Part shown: positions 1 through 8,255 of the stretch, one piece after another
Numbering within the stretch: the stretch's first letter is position 1
Layout of the letters: the number at the start of each line of letters is the position of its first letter
From: a virus
IMG/VR virus record: IMGVR_UViG_3300033146_001239
Span: 1-64,000 of that record
Direction: 5' to 3' (one strand)
Length of the DNA stretch: 64,000 nt
Notes under the pieces: generated by a model
Databases searched by the model: none
The model's input: only the letters and a program-made list of their open reading frames with translations
Told to the model about the DNA's origin: nothing
Position numbers and translations under genes: made by a program

Positions 1-55
1 AATTAATATTTGCAATTAATTCCGCTTGCTCTTCTGTTATTTTAATTCTTTTCAT
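1..55 (-). CDS. Partial CDS, start of a protein with an ITE-type leader
   Basis: Only the first 18 codons are inside the window; the gene runs off the left edge. The start ATG overlaps the stop of the next gene upstream (TAATG), so the two are probably translationally coupled. The visible residues are MKRIKITEEQAELIANIN. They resemble the start of the unrelated 347-residue protein at 60070-61113 (MKKIIVTESQINYIKNF), which suggests a shared leader rather than shared function. Function cannot be judged from this fragment. Confidence 0.6.
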   Translation of the reverse strand, partial: MKRIKITEEQAELIANIN

Positions 56-309
56 TAGGCCACACTATTTTTTAAACCAGATTTCCAAAAATTTCTTTTA
101 ACCCATAATTGTTTATATAATTGGGTCAAGACATTTTTAGTTATATCAACAACTTTATCTTCAAGATGTTTATTACCTTTAACTTCTTTATTGATTATAT
201 CAACAACTTTATTTTTTAAATCATTACCATTTAGTTCACTTTTAACAATTGATTTAACATCTGCTTTCGTCAACTCTTCATGTAATCTATGTTTTATTAA
301 ATTTTTCAT
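55..309 (-). CDS. Small hypothetical protein with capsid-targeting-like leader
   Basis: 84 residues, rich in Lys, Asn and Val, predicted mostly helical. It starts MKNLIKHRLHEELTK, one of the recurring leaders in this phage, with an L-H-E|E site that fits a T4-type prohead-protease cut. The rest contains two copies of a phrase like KVVDI(I/T)(N/K)K, about 20 residues apart. A late-type promoter element lies 23 nt before the start codon. No family is recognised. Packaging inside the capsid is an inference from the leader only. Confidence 0.75.
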   Translation of the reverse strand: MKNLIKHRLHEELTKADVKSIVKSELNGNDLKNKVVDIINKEVKGNKHLEDKVVDITKNVLTQLYKQLWVKRNFWKSGLKNSVA

Positions 310-318
310 AAAGTTTCT

Positions 319-332
319 TTTATAATAAATAT
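319..332 (-). promoter_or_regulatory. ATATTTATTATAAA late-type element
   Basis: Read on the minus strand the element is ATATTTATTATAAA; its first base is 23 nt before the ATG at 309. It belongs to the repeated element class described under findings. Confidence 0.55.
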
Positions 333-368
333 AATGTTTTTAGTAAAAATGGGTTATTTAATAGTATA

Positions 369-1133
369 TTATAAACTAAAGATAGAATACATTCCACCGA
401 TACCAATTATTGGGGTAAATTCTAAACCAGAACTAATACCAACACCTATCATTGGTCCAAAATGCCATCTTTTCTTTTTAACAAATTTCTTAAACACTGG
501 GTTTTTCTTTGGGTTAATAATCGCACCATCTAATTTAGTCACATTAAATCCAGGGTAATCACTACGAACAAATATCTCTAAATTACCATTCAACTCTCGT
601 AAACCAGTTATAAGATTAAAACCAATTTTATCACTTAATAATGTTGTACCTAAATTTGTAACACCAGTACTATCATATTTGAATTTAGAAACACCCGATA
701 ATTTGCGAAAATTATATTTATCATAAATTGTATCATTCTTCCAATTAATACCTAATGTACTATCTGGGTAAACGATTAATTCACTAGGAATTTCAACTGG
801 GATTTCAACAACAGAACCATTAATTGTAGCAATGATTTGTGTTAAATTATAAACTTTACCCTTCTCTTTATCTAATTCATCTTTTAACTCACTATTATAT
901 TCACCTAAGTCTTTATTTTTAGTAATCAAAACCTGTTTAGCTTTTTCTAAATTACCAATTTTATTAACAGTTGTCCGTAGAGAATCGTTCTTAGCCTTTA
1001 TATTTTGTTCTAAAATATTGAGGTTAATATTTTTATTATGTAATACATACCCAGTACCACTCAATAGTAATACTAATATTATAATAATACCTATTAAATA
1101 TTTTGTTAATTTATTAGAATGCTGTTGAGTCAT
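369..1133 (-). CDS. Membrane-anchored coiled-coil protein, spanin-like candidate
   Basis: 254 residues. Residues about 13-31 form a single hydrophobic segment (YLIGIIIILVLLLSGTGYVL), followed by a helical, charge-rich stretch to about 100 that looks like a coiled coil. The C-terminus has glycine-rich strands (KRWHFGPMIGVGISSG... IGGMYSI) like the beta ends of a protein type common in phages of Bacteroidetes. Topology (inner-membrane anchor, periplasmic coil, outer-membrane-like end) and position after an amidase gene suggest a spanin-like lysis role. No lipobox is present. It overlaps the upstream gene by 20 nt. Function is inferred; gene reality is well supported. Confidence 0.75.
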   Translation of the reverse strand: MTQQHSNKLTKYLIGIIIILVLLLSGTGYVLHNKNINLNILEQNIKAKNDSLRTTVNKIGNLEKAKQVLITKNKDLGEYNSELKDELDKEKGKVYNLTQIIATINGSVVEIPVEIPSELIVYPDSTLGINWKNDTIYDKYNFRKLSGVSKFKYDSTGVTNLGTTLLSDKIGFNLITGLRELNGNLEIFVRSDYPGFNVTKLDGAIINPKKNPVFKKFVKKKRWHFGPMIGVGISSGLEFTPIIGIGGMYSIFSL

Positions 1134-1536
1134 AATTTTCCGCTTTATAATCTTGATTCATTTTTAAACCCCATTCATCAGACCAATTTTTATAATATCC
1201 ATGTAAAGCGTTTAAAGTTTTAATCGTTTCTTGTGTTAATTGTAAACCATTAGCATCAATATATAACCCATCCGTTTCGTTTAAAATCATTCTCCAAGCC
1301 ATACCACCCATATCTTGGAATCTACCAGAGAAAATAGCATTTCTATCTTCGCGATATATTTTTAATGATTCAAATTCAACTTTATTACTAACAGTCTCCA
1401 TGAATGATGTTTTCACTTCTTCAATATCCTGTTCATTAGCTGACTCACCATCAACATTTTCATTTGTTTCATCATATTCTCTAATAAGATTTAACATATT
1501 TTTTGTTTCATCATATTCATTAATTAATTTACTCAT
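1114..1536 (-). CDS. Hypothetical protein with duplicated N-terminal motif
   Basis: 140 residues, acidic N-terminal half. The start holds an internal duplication, LINEYDETKN followed by LIREYDETNE, 14 residues apart; each copy contains (I)-x-E, similar to the leader cut sites seen elsewhere in this phage. The second half (about 55-135) looks globular, with aromatic-rich segments such as GGMAWRMIL and YYKNWSDEWG. It lies between the amidase and the spanin-like gene and overlaps the latter. No family is recognised. Confidence 0.7.
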   Translation of the reverse strand: MSKLINEYDETKNMLNLIREYDETNENVDGESANEQDIEEVKTSFMETVSNKVEFESLKIYREDRNAIFSGRFQDMGGMAWRMILNETDGLYIDANGLQLTQETIKTLNALHGYYKNWSDEWGLKMNQDYKAENYDSTAF

Positions 1537-1541
1537 AGTTT

Positions 1542-2132
1542 TTATTTTTTCTTTAAGTTATTCAAATTAAATGTTGGTGATAAATCTGTATGTAATTTAC
1601 TAAAATTACTTCTAGTAACCATTCCATTAAATTTTTCTGGTACATTTAATTTGGTATTGTGACTAACCACTTTCTCATAAATATCAAACTTTTTCATTAA
1701 ATGTAGTAATAATTCACGTAATGATGAATATTGTTCATCAGTATATGTAGACCAAAAATCATAACCACGCCAATATTTATTAATCACATCACCAGTATAT
1801 TTAATATTACGTAAATTATAAAACTCATCACCAATTTGTGTTAACCACCCTTCATTAATCAAAGTAATTGGGATACTTGTTTGATTTATAGAATCACCAT
1901 CTATGAACTCGGAATAATATTTAGGGTCGTAATGTTGGTAAATAACACCATCTTTATCTATTGAAAATGCGGAAGTCTTTTTGTATTGACCACCGCATCT
2001 TTTCTTCCAACCATTAATAAATGACATATCATCACTAAACGAATTACCAACAATAATTCTATTTTTTTCAAAAACCTCTTTTACATAATTCGTTTCATTA
2101 AGTTTATATTTTTTTCTATCTATTTTTATCAT
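1542..2132 (-). CDS. Endolysin, N-acetylmuramoyl-L-alanine amidase (Amidase_2-like)
   Basis: 196 residues from the chosen ATG at 2132 (an ATG at 2165 would overlap the previous gene by 50 nt). The order of segments fits the Amidase_2/PGRP fold: IIVGNSFSDDM, then AFSIDKDGVIYQHYDPKYYS, then ITLINEGWL, then VVSHNTKL and HTDLSP near the C-terminus. In T7 lysozyme-type enzymes the first zinc ligand is a His where this protein has GNS; the later His residues are kept. The enzyme would cut the amide between muramic acid and the stem peptide. It has no signal peptide, so it would need a holin. Neighbours are membrane proteins, consistent with a lysis cassette. Confidence 0.75.
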   Translation of the reverse strand: MIKIDRKKYKLNETNYVKEVFEKNRIIVGNSFSDDMSFINGWKKRCGGQYKKTSAFSIDKDGVIYQHYDPKYYSEFIDGDSINQTSIPITLINEGWLTQIGDEFYNLRNIKYTGDVINKYWRGYDFWSTYTDEQYSSLRELLLHLMKKFDIYEKVVSHNTKLNVPEKFNGMVTRSNFSKLHTDLSPTFNLNNLKKK

Positions 2133-3087
2133 CACGCTTTTTAAATGTAATTTTATTAGAATCACCCTTTTCTAATGTTTTATTAGTACCAATTCTTTCA
2201 ATTGAATTTGAACTCTTATTCGGTCTATTTGGGATTTTGACACTAAAATTACGTCTATCCTTAACCTCTTTTATTTCATCAACTGATATTTTCTTCTCTT
2301 TTTCCTTTTTATGAGTTTCAATAATTTCTTCAATATCTATTGGTTGTTCTGGTTCCGCCTCTTTTGGTTTCGACTCTTCTATATTATCAATTTCAACTTC
2401 TTTACCATTATTCCCTAGAAAAATCTCCTTCTCAAGTGGTAATTCTTCATCACCAGTATTTATAAAACCTGAATCATCCCATTTCTTAATAATATTCTCT
2501 TTCGGGGTGAATACATCATCTAAATCAACTTTAGATTCTTTATTTTCCTCAATAATTGATTCTTCGTCTTCAATAATAGTTGTCTCTTCGTCTTCGATAA
2601 TAGTTGTTTCACCACCATCATTCGTTTCATCATCTTTAATCTTTTTATTAGTAAACGAAACTAATAGATGAAGAAATGATAATGATATCATTGGTATAAA
2701 ACCACCACCGATATACGCTAATATTTGTCTATGAAATTTAATATCACCATGACCAAATAACCCACCGACTAAATCAACCCAATCCTTAAACATTGGACTT
2801 GTAATGTCAATGTATTGATATGCGTAAAAAATGTTCCCAATCAATTGGATAAAAGTTACGATTATAAATGGAATATAAGCTGCATTACCAATTCTAGTTG
2901 TTATCCCAGCTAAAGCACTTAGTGCTGCAATCTCAATACCAATTGATAAGTATATCGCCCAACTTATTGGATTAGTTAACCCATACCAAGCTATGACGTG
3001 AGAAATTGAAACCCCAGCTGCAATTAATATTGGTAAAATATACGCTGATTTAATTATTACTGTTGAATTTCTAGTAAACCAATTCAT
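2116..3087 (-). CDS. Four-TM membrane protein with long acidic cytoplasmic tail
   Basis: 323 residues. Four hydrophobic segments lie in residues about 12-35, 38-60, 66-92 and 118-145. The remaining half is a charged tail with a repeated acidic phrase (ETTIIEDE twice, then ESIIEENKES) and a basic end (RPNKSSNS... KKRDDKNR). No family is recognised. Its place directly before the amidase gene makes a holin or holin-regulating role possible, but it is much longer than usual holins. It overlaps the amidase by 17 nt and the upstream gene by 1 nt (coupled). Confidence 0.7.
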   Translation of the reverse strand: MNWFTRNSTVIIKSAYILPILIAAGVSISHVIAWYGLTNPISWAIYLSIGIEIAALSALAGITTRIGNAAYIPFIIVTFIQLIGNIFYAYQYIDITSPMFKDWVDLVGGLFGHGDIKFHRQILAYIGGGFIPMISLSFLHLLVSFTNKKIKDDETNDGGETTIIEDEETTIIEDEESIIEENKESKVDLDDVFTPKENIIKKWDDSGFINTGDEELPLEKEIFLGNNGKEVEIDNIEESKPKEAEPEQPIDIEEIIETHKKEKEKKISVDEIKEVKDRRNFSVKIPNRPNKSSNSIERIGTNKTLEKGDSNKITFKKRDDKNR

Positions 3088-3407
3088 TAATCTTTTAATT
3101 TATTTCGTTTTTTATCATCCATATGTTTTAATTCGGTAATAGTAATACCTTTTTTATCACCTAATTCTTCTAATTCTAAATATTCCCACATAGATTCATC
3201 AAATAATGATTGAACATCATCCTTCGTTAAAACTTCTTTTGGTATTGAATTAACAACTGTTTCAATTGAGTCAATTTTTCCACTTAATTTGTTATGTTCA
3301 AACTCTCTATCACCATTTACACCACAACCGCGAAATGTTATAATTAATAATAATGTTATAGTAATCAACATACCATATTTCTTAGTAAATTCTAAAATTT
3401 TATTCAT
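3087..3407 (-). CDS. Small single-TM protein, possible holin
   Basis: 106 residues. One hydrophobic segment at about residues 12-27 (GMLITITLLLIITFRGCG), then a charged soluble domain of about 75 residues. One TM with a C-terminal soluble domain fits class III holins or i-spanins, but no family is recognised. It is the first gene of the presumed lysis cassette and has an ATATTTAT-type element 20 nt before its ATG. Confidence 0.7.
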   Translation of the reverse strand: MNKILEFTKKYGMLITITLLLIITFRGCGVNGDREFEHNKLSGKIDSIETVVNSIPKEVLTKDDVQSLFDESMWEYLELEELGDKKGITITELKHMDDKKRNKLKD

Positions 3408-3413
3408 AGTTCT

Positions 3414-3427
3414 TTTATTATAAATAT
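3414..3427 (-). promoter_or_regulatory. ATATTTATAATAAA late-type element
   Basis: Minus-strand ATATTTATAATAAA, 20 nt before the ATG at 3407. It would start transcription of the lysis cassette. Confidence 0.55.
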
Positions 3428-3431
3428 CTAG

Positions 3432-4265
3432 TTATTCGTTAATAAGTGAGTATAATTCAAAAGAATGATGTCTTAGTTTACGGATTGCTTTTTCTTTTAT
3501 TTGTCTAACTCGCTCTTTAGTTAAATCGAATTTCTCACCAATAGCTTCTAATGTCATTGGTTCATATTCTGGAAATAATCCGAAATATAATTCTATGATT
3601 TCACGTTCTCTTGGTGATATTTCGCTTAAGACACGATTTAATTCATCTTTAATTAAATCATCGTTATTAATTTCTATATCATCATCTTCATTAGATATAA
3701 TTGTTGATAAATCTTCACCAACATCATTGATTATTAAATTTAACGATGATATTTGTGGGTAATCAATATTTTCATAAATCACTGGCATTTCAAGGTCACC
3801 AATATTCTCACCAATATACGGTTCCCTACCTTCTTTAATTTCAAATTCCGCAATTTTCTTATTTATTTTAGATAGTTTATTAATAACATTAACTGGTAAT
3901 CGTATACCCCTTGAATTTTCGTTTAACCCTTGTAAAATACTTTGACGCACCCACCAAACGGCATATGATATAAATTTAAAACCCCTGGTATAATCGAACT
4001 TATAAGCAGCTTTAATCATACCTTCATTACCATCATTTATCATATCTGGTAATGTAACACCATTTCCTTGATATTCTTTAGCGATAGAAATAACAAATTT
4101 CAAATGTGCCGAAACTAATTCATCCACAGCATTAGTATCCCCATTCTGTATTCTAATCGCTAATTCTATTTCATCCTCCGATGTTAATTTTTTTTGTTTC
4201 TTTTCAATATCTTTAAAATATCTATTAAGACTTTCTTCTTTGGTATCTATAAATTTTCTTTTCAC
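3432..4265 (-). CDS. Sigma-70 family RNA polymerase sigma factor
   Basis: 277 residues. Region 1.2 is at about 13-45, region 2 at 47-118 (LPDMINDGNEGMIKAAYKFD, then GFKFISYAVWWVRQSI for 2.3-2.4), region 3 at about 130-185, and region 4 at 205-270 with SPREREIIELYFG and a helix-turn-helix ending LTKERVRQIKEKAIRKLR. Size and sequence closely follow the short primary sigma (RpoD) of Bacteroidetes, not the much smaller T4 gp55. It would redirect host RNA polymerase to phage promoters; its place beside gp46/gp47 matches the T4 position of gene 55. The start is GTG at 4265; the nearby ATG at 4269 is out of frame. Confidence 0.93.
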   Translation of the reverse strand: MKRKFIDTKEESLNRYFKDIEKKQKKLTSEDEIELAIRIQNGDTNAVDELVSAHLKFVISIAKEYQGNGVTLPDMINDGNEGMIKAAYKFDYTRGFKFISYAVWWVRQSILQGLNENSRGIRLPVNVINKLSKINKKIAEFEIKEGREPYIGENIGDLEMPVIYENIDYPQISSLNLIINDVGEDLSTIISNEDDDIEINNDDLIKDELNRVLSEISPREREIIELYFGLFPEYEPMTLEAIGEKFDLTKERVRQIKEKAIRKLRHHSFELYSLINE

Positions 4266-4289
4266 CCATAATTAGTTTATTTTATGTTA

Positions 4290-4302
4290 TTTATATAAAT
4301 AT
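4290..4302 (-). promoter_or_regulatory. ATATTTATATAAA element before the sigma gene
   Basis: Minus-strand ATATTTATATAAA, 37 nt before the GTG start of the sigma factor. The spacing is longer than the usual 20-25 nt. Confidence 0.4.
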
Positions 4303-4309
4303 AGAAAAA

Positions 4310-4846
4310 CTAATTTTCATCGTCTTTCGTTAATTTGGATAATAATTCTTTATCTCTAGTTGTAAAATTTTGGTATCCTTTATCAATGATTTCATTAATT
4401 AATCTTTGTTTTTCTTCATTAGTCATAGACGAAACATCGATTATTTTAGCATCTTCAATATCGGTACCACCAGATATTTTAAATTTTTCATAATTAGTAT
4501 TTAATATTTCACTATGTATTCTCATTAAAAAATCTCTAGTTGTCATTTCACTATTTAGATTATTTTTATCAGTTTCCTCAAATTTACCAAATAATGTATT
4601 ATAGACTGACACACTACCAACATCAACCGCATAATTATTCTTACCAAGTTCAAATAAGAAAAAGCCACGTTTATTCGAAGTGAAAAATTCTTTCAATTCA
4701 CCAACAGTTGCAACTGTTGAAAACGTAGCTATTACTATATTTTTATGTTCAACGAAATTAACGTCTAATTCAGAAATCGCTCTAATCTCATCCTTAACAC
4801 CCATTACTTTCCCTAGAACTATGATACAAAAATTTTTTAAATCCAT
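4310..4846 (-). CDS. Hypothetical protein
   Basis: 178 residues from ATG 4846, chosen because a host-type promoter ends just upstream and the longer reading would start inside it. It begins MDLKNFCIIVLGKVMG, with a hydrophobic strand early and then a mixed alpha/beta region. The C-terminal 40 residues (SSMTNEEKQRLINEIIDKGY) form a helical hairpin-like end often seen in small phage proteins. It lies between the sigma factor and gp46 and probably belongs to the early replication/recombination set. No family is recognised. Confidence 0.7.
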   Translation of the reverse strand: MDLKNFCIIVLGKVMGVKDEIRAISELDVNFVEHKNIVIATFSTVATVGELKEFFTSNKRGFFLFELGKNNYAVDVGSVSVYNTLFGKFEETDKNNLNSEMTTRDFLMRIHSEILNTNYEKFKISGGTDIEDAKIIDVSSMTNEEKQRLINEIIDKGYQNFTTRDKELLSKLTKDDEN

Positions 4847-4863
4847 ATTTTTATTTATATATA

Positions 4864-4894
4864 CAAATATATGAAAAAAATATGGATTTATCAA
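4864..4894 (-). promoter_or_regulatory. Bacteroidetes-type promoter, TTG-N20-TATATTTG
   Basis: On the minus strand TTG (4892-4894) is followed after 20 nt by TATATTTG (4864-4871), which fits the Bacteroidetes -7 box TAnnTTTG. It lies at the end of the gp46 gene and 25 nt (box start to ATG) before the gene starting at 4846. Confidence 0.5.
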
Positions 4895-4896
4895 GA

Positions 4897-7143
4897 TTAT
4901 TTAACAGTTAACTTGGATATATTACCAGTTTTAATAACCGTTAAAATATTATCTGACCAATCGGCAACTATTTTATTATGGGTTATAATAAAAATTTTAT
5001 CATACATCTCATTCATTTTTTGGAATAATAACTCGATATAATCTAAATTAATATTAGCCACTTTACCAAATACTTCATCAAATGTAATAAAATTAGGTGT
5101 TGCTAAGGTAGTTATTCTACCTAAGACAGCTCTTAATGCAATCGCTGACGCTGTTTTCTCAAAACCACTACCAGACTTTAAAGGTTTAGTAACATCATCA
5201 AGTATTATATTAAATTCAACATCATTCTTATCATTAATATCTAATTCAACATCAAAATTACATGTTTCACTTAACAATCTATGAAGTTCTGAGTTGATAA
5301 TTGGTAATACTGACCTAAGAATCAATTTACTTATACCTTTTTTCCCAACTAATTCAATATACGTTTTATAAACCTTTTCTATTTTATCCTCTTTAGTTAT
5401 TTCTTCTATTAATACCTCTTTTTCGTTAATATCAGTGTTAATATTGGATAATCTATTATTATTTTGATTAATACTATCGTTAATTGAGTTTTGTCTAACC
5501 ATTAATTTAGCAATTTCAGTATCTTCCCAAACAATTTGTGATTCTAACTGTTTATTAGACTCGATAATACTAATATTAAGGTTATATTCCTTCAATTGTG
5601 CACGTTTTTCGGTTATTTTATTACGAAGACCACCCATTTTCACTTCTAACCTATCGCGGGTTAATTCTAACTTATCTCGTTTATTAACAGTTTGTTTATC
5701 TTCACTCATACTTAATAATTTAGTATCAATTTCGTTAATTCTATCTGTTAACTCATTAATTGTTGTTTTGGTAACCTCAATAGTTTTAATATTATTGGAA
5801 ATAGTTTCACTATTGTCAACATCTTTTAATGGTTGACCACAAGTAGGACATATTTCACTATTTTTTAGATTAATATTTTCAGTCTCTAATGTTGCAACTT
5901 CATTTTCCAATTTACCAACATTAATTTTCAACTCATTACGTTCTTTATTTAAATTGAAATCTAATTCTTCATCATAAACAATGTCTTTTATCTTCTCAAT
6001 TTCTACGTTACCAAAATCAACTGATTTCTTAGCTTCAATACCTTCACTAATTAAACCCTCTATTTCGTCACTCAATTTATCTTTATCAATTGATAGAATC
6101 TTATCATCGATATTATGTTTAGATGCCAATAATTTATCCCTCGTTTTATTATGTTTATCGACTTCTGCTTCATTTTCTGATAATTCAATAGCTAACCTTT
6201 CATTAACAATATTAATTGATTCTATTTCACTTTTCAAATCATTAATATCTGTTGTTAATGTGGTAATATCATAATGATTCGCCTTCATTGTTTTAACGAA
6301 CTTATTATACATATCCCTAACAACCCTTTCCTTCTTCTCAATAGGGTCTAAACCGATAAACTTAGTTAATAATTTACCACGAGTTGTTGGTAAACTACTA
6401 ATTAAATCGGTTAGATTATCACTTGTGGCTAAAACCATTAATTCAAAATCTGCCTCAGAACCAATTGTATCTTTAATTTTTTTAGTTGTTTTAATACCAT
6501 CCTCACCTTTCAATTCTTCATATTCACCATCTGGTGTTATAATTGAATAACTAACTGAACCCCTAACAGTATAACCATTACCATTACGCTTTGGTGTCCT
6601 AGTAATTTTACGTTCAATTAAATAATCATCATTTTCAATTCTTATTCCACCCCTAACCACTACTTGATTACTATCACTATATTGGTTAAATATTTCCTCA
6701 TTTTTATCAGTTTTAGATGTTGTTCCAAAAAACAAAAATTTTAATGCATCAATAGAGAATGTCGTATTATGAGAAACAATATCGTTAGAATAAAATTCAT
6801 GTACTTCATCTACTTGTATATCATATAATGTATCCTTAATATCCATTAAATAACATTCTTTGATTGGTGATAATCCGAATCTAGTTTGAATTAATTCTCC
6901 AGGTTTAGCATTAATTAAATTAATAAACTCATCTTTATCGTTTTTTATTTTATGATAATCAGCACCTTCTACATATAAACCACTCTCTAACTCACATCTA
7001 TAAACATCGGCATTTTTTTCAGTTATACCACACCACGTTATATCTTTAAAACCATATTGGGTTTCAACCTTTAACCCTAAATCGCCATATTTTTGATATA
7101 TATCGTTTAATTCCCCTATCGTTAATTTTATTTCTTTTTCCAT
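4897..7143 (-). CDS. gp46-C: C-intein plus C-terminal part of the gp46/SbcC-like recombination ATPase
   Basis: 748 residues. Residues 1-126 are a C-intein: a YHKI block-B-like site at 63-66, then YDIQVDEVHEFYSNDIVSHN ending at Asn126 (blocks F and G). From Thr127 the gp46 extein begins TTFSIDALKFLFFG, the second half of a Walker A loop. Further on come long coiled coils around a CPTCGQPL zinc hook (about residue 440), a degenerate signature GSGFEKTAS, Walker B FITFDEVFG and an H-loop ITHNK. With gp47 it would form the Mre11/Rad50-type nuclease that resects DNA ends for recombination. Alone it lacks a complete ATP-binding loop; it needs trans-splicing with the product of 8166-8747. Stop is 3 nt before nothing recognised; start lies 1 nt after the endonuclease stop. 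Confidence 0.95.
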   Translation of the reverse strand: MEKEIKLTIGELNDIYQKYGDLGLKVETQYGFKDITWCGITEKNADVYRCELESGLYVEGADYHKIKNDKDEFINLINAKPGELIQTRFGLSPIKECYLMDIKDTLYDIQVDEVHEFYSNDIVSHNTTFSIDALKFLFFGTTSKTDKNEEIFNQYSDSNQVVVRGGIRIENDDYLIERKITRTPKRNGNGYTVRGSVSYSIITPDGEYEELKGEDGIKTTKKIKDTIGSEADFELMVLATSDNLTDLISSLPTTRGKLLTKFIGLDPIEKKERVVRDMYNKFVKTMKANHYDITTLTTDINDLKSEIESINIVNERLAIELSENEAEVDKHNKTRDKLLASKHNIDDKILSIDKDKLSDEIEGLISEGIEAKKSVDFGNVEIEKIKDIVYDEELDFNLNKERNELKINVGKLENEVATLETENINLKNSEICPTCGQPLKDVDNSETISNNIKTIEVTKTTINELTDRINEIDTKLLSMSEDKQTVNKRDKLELTRDRLEVKMGGLRNKITEKRAQLKEYNLNISIIESNKQLESQIVWEDTEIAKLMVRQNSINDSINQNNNRLSNINTDINEKEVLIEEITKEDKIEKVYKTYIELVGKKGISKLILRSVLPIINSELHRLLSETCNFDVELDINDKNDVEFNIILDDVTKPLKSGSGFEKTASAIALRAVLGRITTLATPNFITFDEVFGKVANINLDYIELLFQKMNEMYDKIFIITHNKIVADWSDNILTVIKTGNISKLTVK
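6766..7143 (-). other. C-intein coding segment (126 residues)
   Basis: The segment starts at its own ATG and ends with His-Asn before Thr, the canonical intein C-terminus. The usual block B threonine (TxxH) is replaced: the sequence is ADYH. The long C-half (126) and short N-half (29) make this an atypically split intein, comparable in layout to the AceL-TerL intein. It carries no endonuclease domain. Confidence 0.92.
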
Positions 7144-7144
7144 A

Positions 7145-8116
7145 TTATTCTTTTAAAAACTTAATACATTTATTTATAACTTCAACCCGATTATTTTTAT
7201 AATCATATTCATTAACATGTAATACTTGATATCCATCATTAATTATTAATTCATCTCTTTTTTCTTCTCTTTTTTTATTTTCAGATGTTTTTCTATGAAA
7301 ATAAGTTCCATCAAATTCAATTATTTTACCCTTATTCTTAATAAAAAAATCTGGTAAAATGTAACTTTCACCTAAATTTAATCTATATTCATGGTTTTTA
7401 CCACTTAAATCCTTTTTATTATTTAATAAAGTTGCAAAATAAATTTCATTATCTTTAATTAAAGATGGTTCTGTATTTATTATATCCCAAAACAAATCTT
7501 GTGATATTTTACTAAAATTAACCTTTTTATAATTACTTAACCATTTTCTCTGTCGCTCATTAAAAACTTTAATACCTTCTTCTTCACCATATTTATTTAT
7601 ACAAATTTCTTTTGAAAATGTAACTTGCCTTTCGGACCGTTTTACTTTAGCTTCCTCTAATGAGTAACCCTTGTTTATCCAATATTCTAAACTAGTGCTA
7701 CCTTTTTTACCATTAAGACTTCTTAATTCCTCTCTTTCATTCCATATTTTAGTCCCATCTTCATCACCAAATCTAGCAATACAACCACGTAAAGAAACTA
7801 ATTTTTGACCTTCTATTTGTAAGATAGCATCTTCCTCACTATACCCACGTTTAAACCAATATTCAATATTAACTGGTCTTAATGTCTTTATATGTTCTTT
7901 AGCTTCTAATTCACTAAACCCACGTTTAACCCAATATTTGGTATTATATGGGGAACCTTTTACTATTTCTACACCAGATTTTATTAAACGATTTCTGATT
8001 ACACTCTCATCAACATTATATTTTTTAGCTATAACATATATAGCTTCAAATTTATTAACATATGAATCAACCATATCATTAATTTCATCCTCATTAAAAT
8101 TATACCTTTTTCCCAT
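7145..8116 (-). CDS. Vsr-like homing endonuclease between the gp46 halves
   Basis: 323 residues. The N-terminus (about 5-50) looks like a helix-turn-helix (IYVIAKKYNVDESVIRNRL). Three repeats of the form YW-x-(K)RGYSxxEA follow (KYWVKRGFSELEA, EYWFKRGYSEEDA, EYWINKGYSLEEA), a motif known from phage homing endonucleases and probably involved in DNA binding. The C-terminal 80 residues hold a nuclease core: YILPDFFI, IIEFDGTYFH, then a helix and YQVLHVNEYDY, like the Vsr/PD-(D/E)XK fold. It would cut intein-free gp46 genes and so spread the whole fractured locus. It has its own late-type element and sits exactly between the intein halves. Confidence 0.88.
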   Translation of the reverse strand: MGKRYNFNEDEINDMVDSYVNKFEAIYVIAKKYNVDESVIRNRLIKSGVEIVKGSPYNTKYWVKRGFSELEAKEHIKTLRPVNIEYWFKRGYSEEDAILQIEGQKLVSLRGCIARFGDEDGTKIWNEREELRSLNGKKGSTSLEYWINKGYSLEEAKVKRSERQVTFSKEICINKYGEEEGIKVFNERQRKWLSNYKKVNFSKISQDLFWDIINTEPSLIKDNEIYFATLLNNKKDLSGKNHEYRLNLGESYILPDFFIKNKGKIIEFDGTYFHRKTSENKKREEKRDELIINDGYQVLHVNEYDYKNNRVEVINKCIKFLKE

Positions 8117-8125
8117 AATTTAATA

Positions 8126-8140
8126 TTTATTAATAAATAT
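8126..8140 (-). promoter_or_regulatory. ATATTTATTAATAAA element before the endonuclease gene
   Basis: Minus-strand ATATTTATTAATAAA, 24 nt before the endonuclease ATG. It would uncouple expression of the endonuclease and gp46-C from gp46-N. Confidence 0.5.
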
Positions 8141-8165
8141 ACCAGAAAACCAGAAAGGTAAGGGT

Positions 8166-8255
8166 TTATAAAAATTCATCTGGTATAAAACCTAACACAT
8201 CCTTTATTTTATCTAAGTCGACCTTTATAACTACCTCTGTATCAGAACGTAAACA
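8166..8255 (-). other. N-intein coding segment (29 residues)
   Basis: It begins with Cys165 right after the Lys of the Walker A loop and shows the block A pattern CLxxDTEV. It ends in the stop codon. The 29-residue size is close to the 25 residues of the AceL-TerL N-intein and far below the 80-100 of classic split inteins. Confidence 0.9.
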
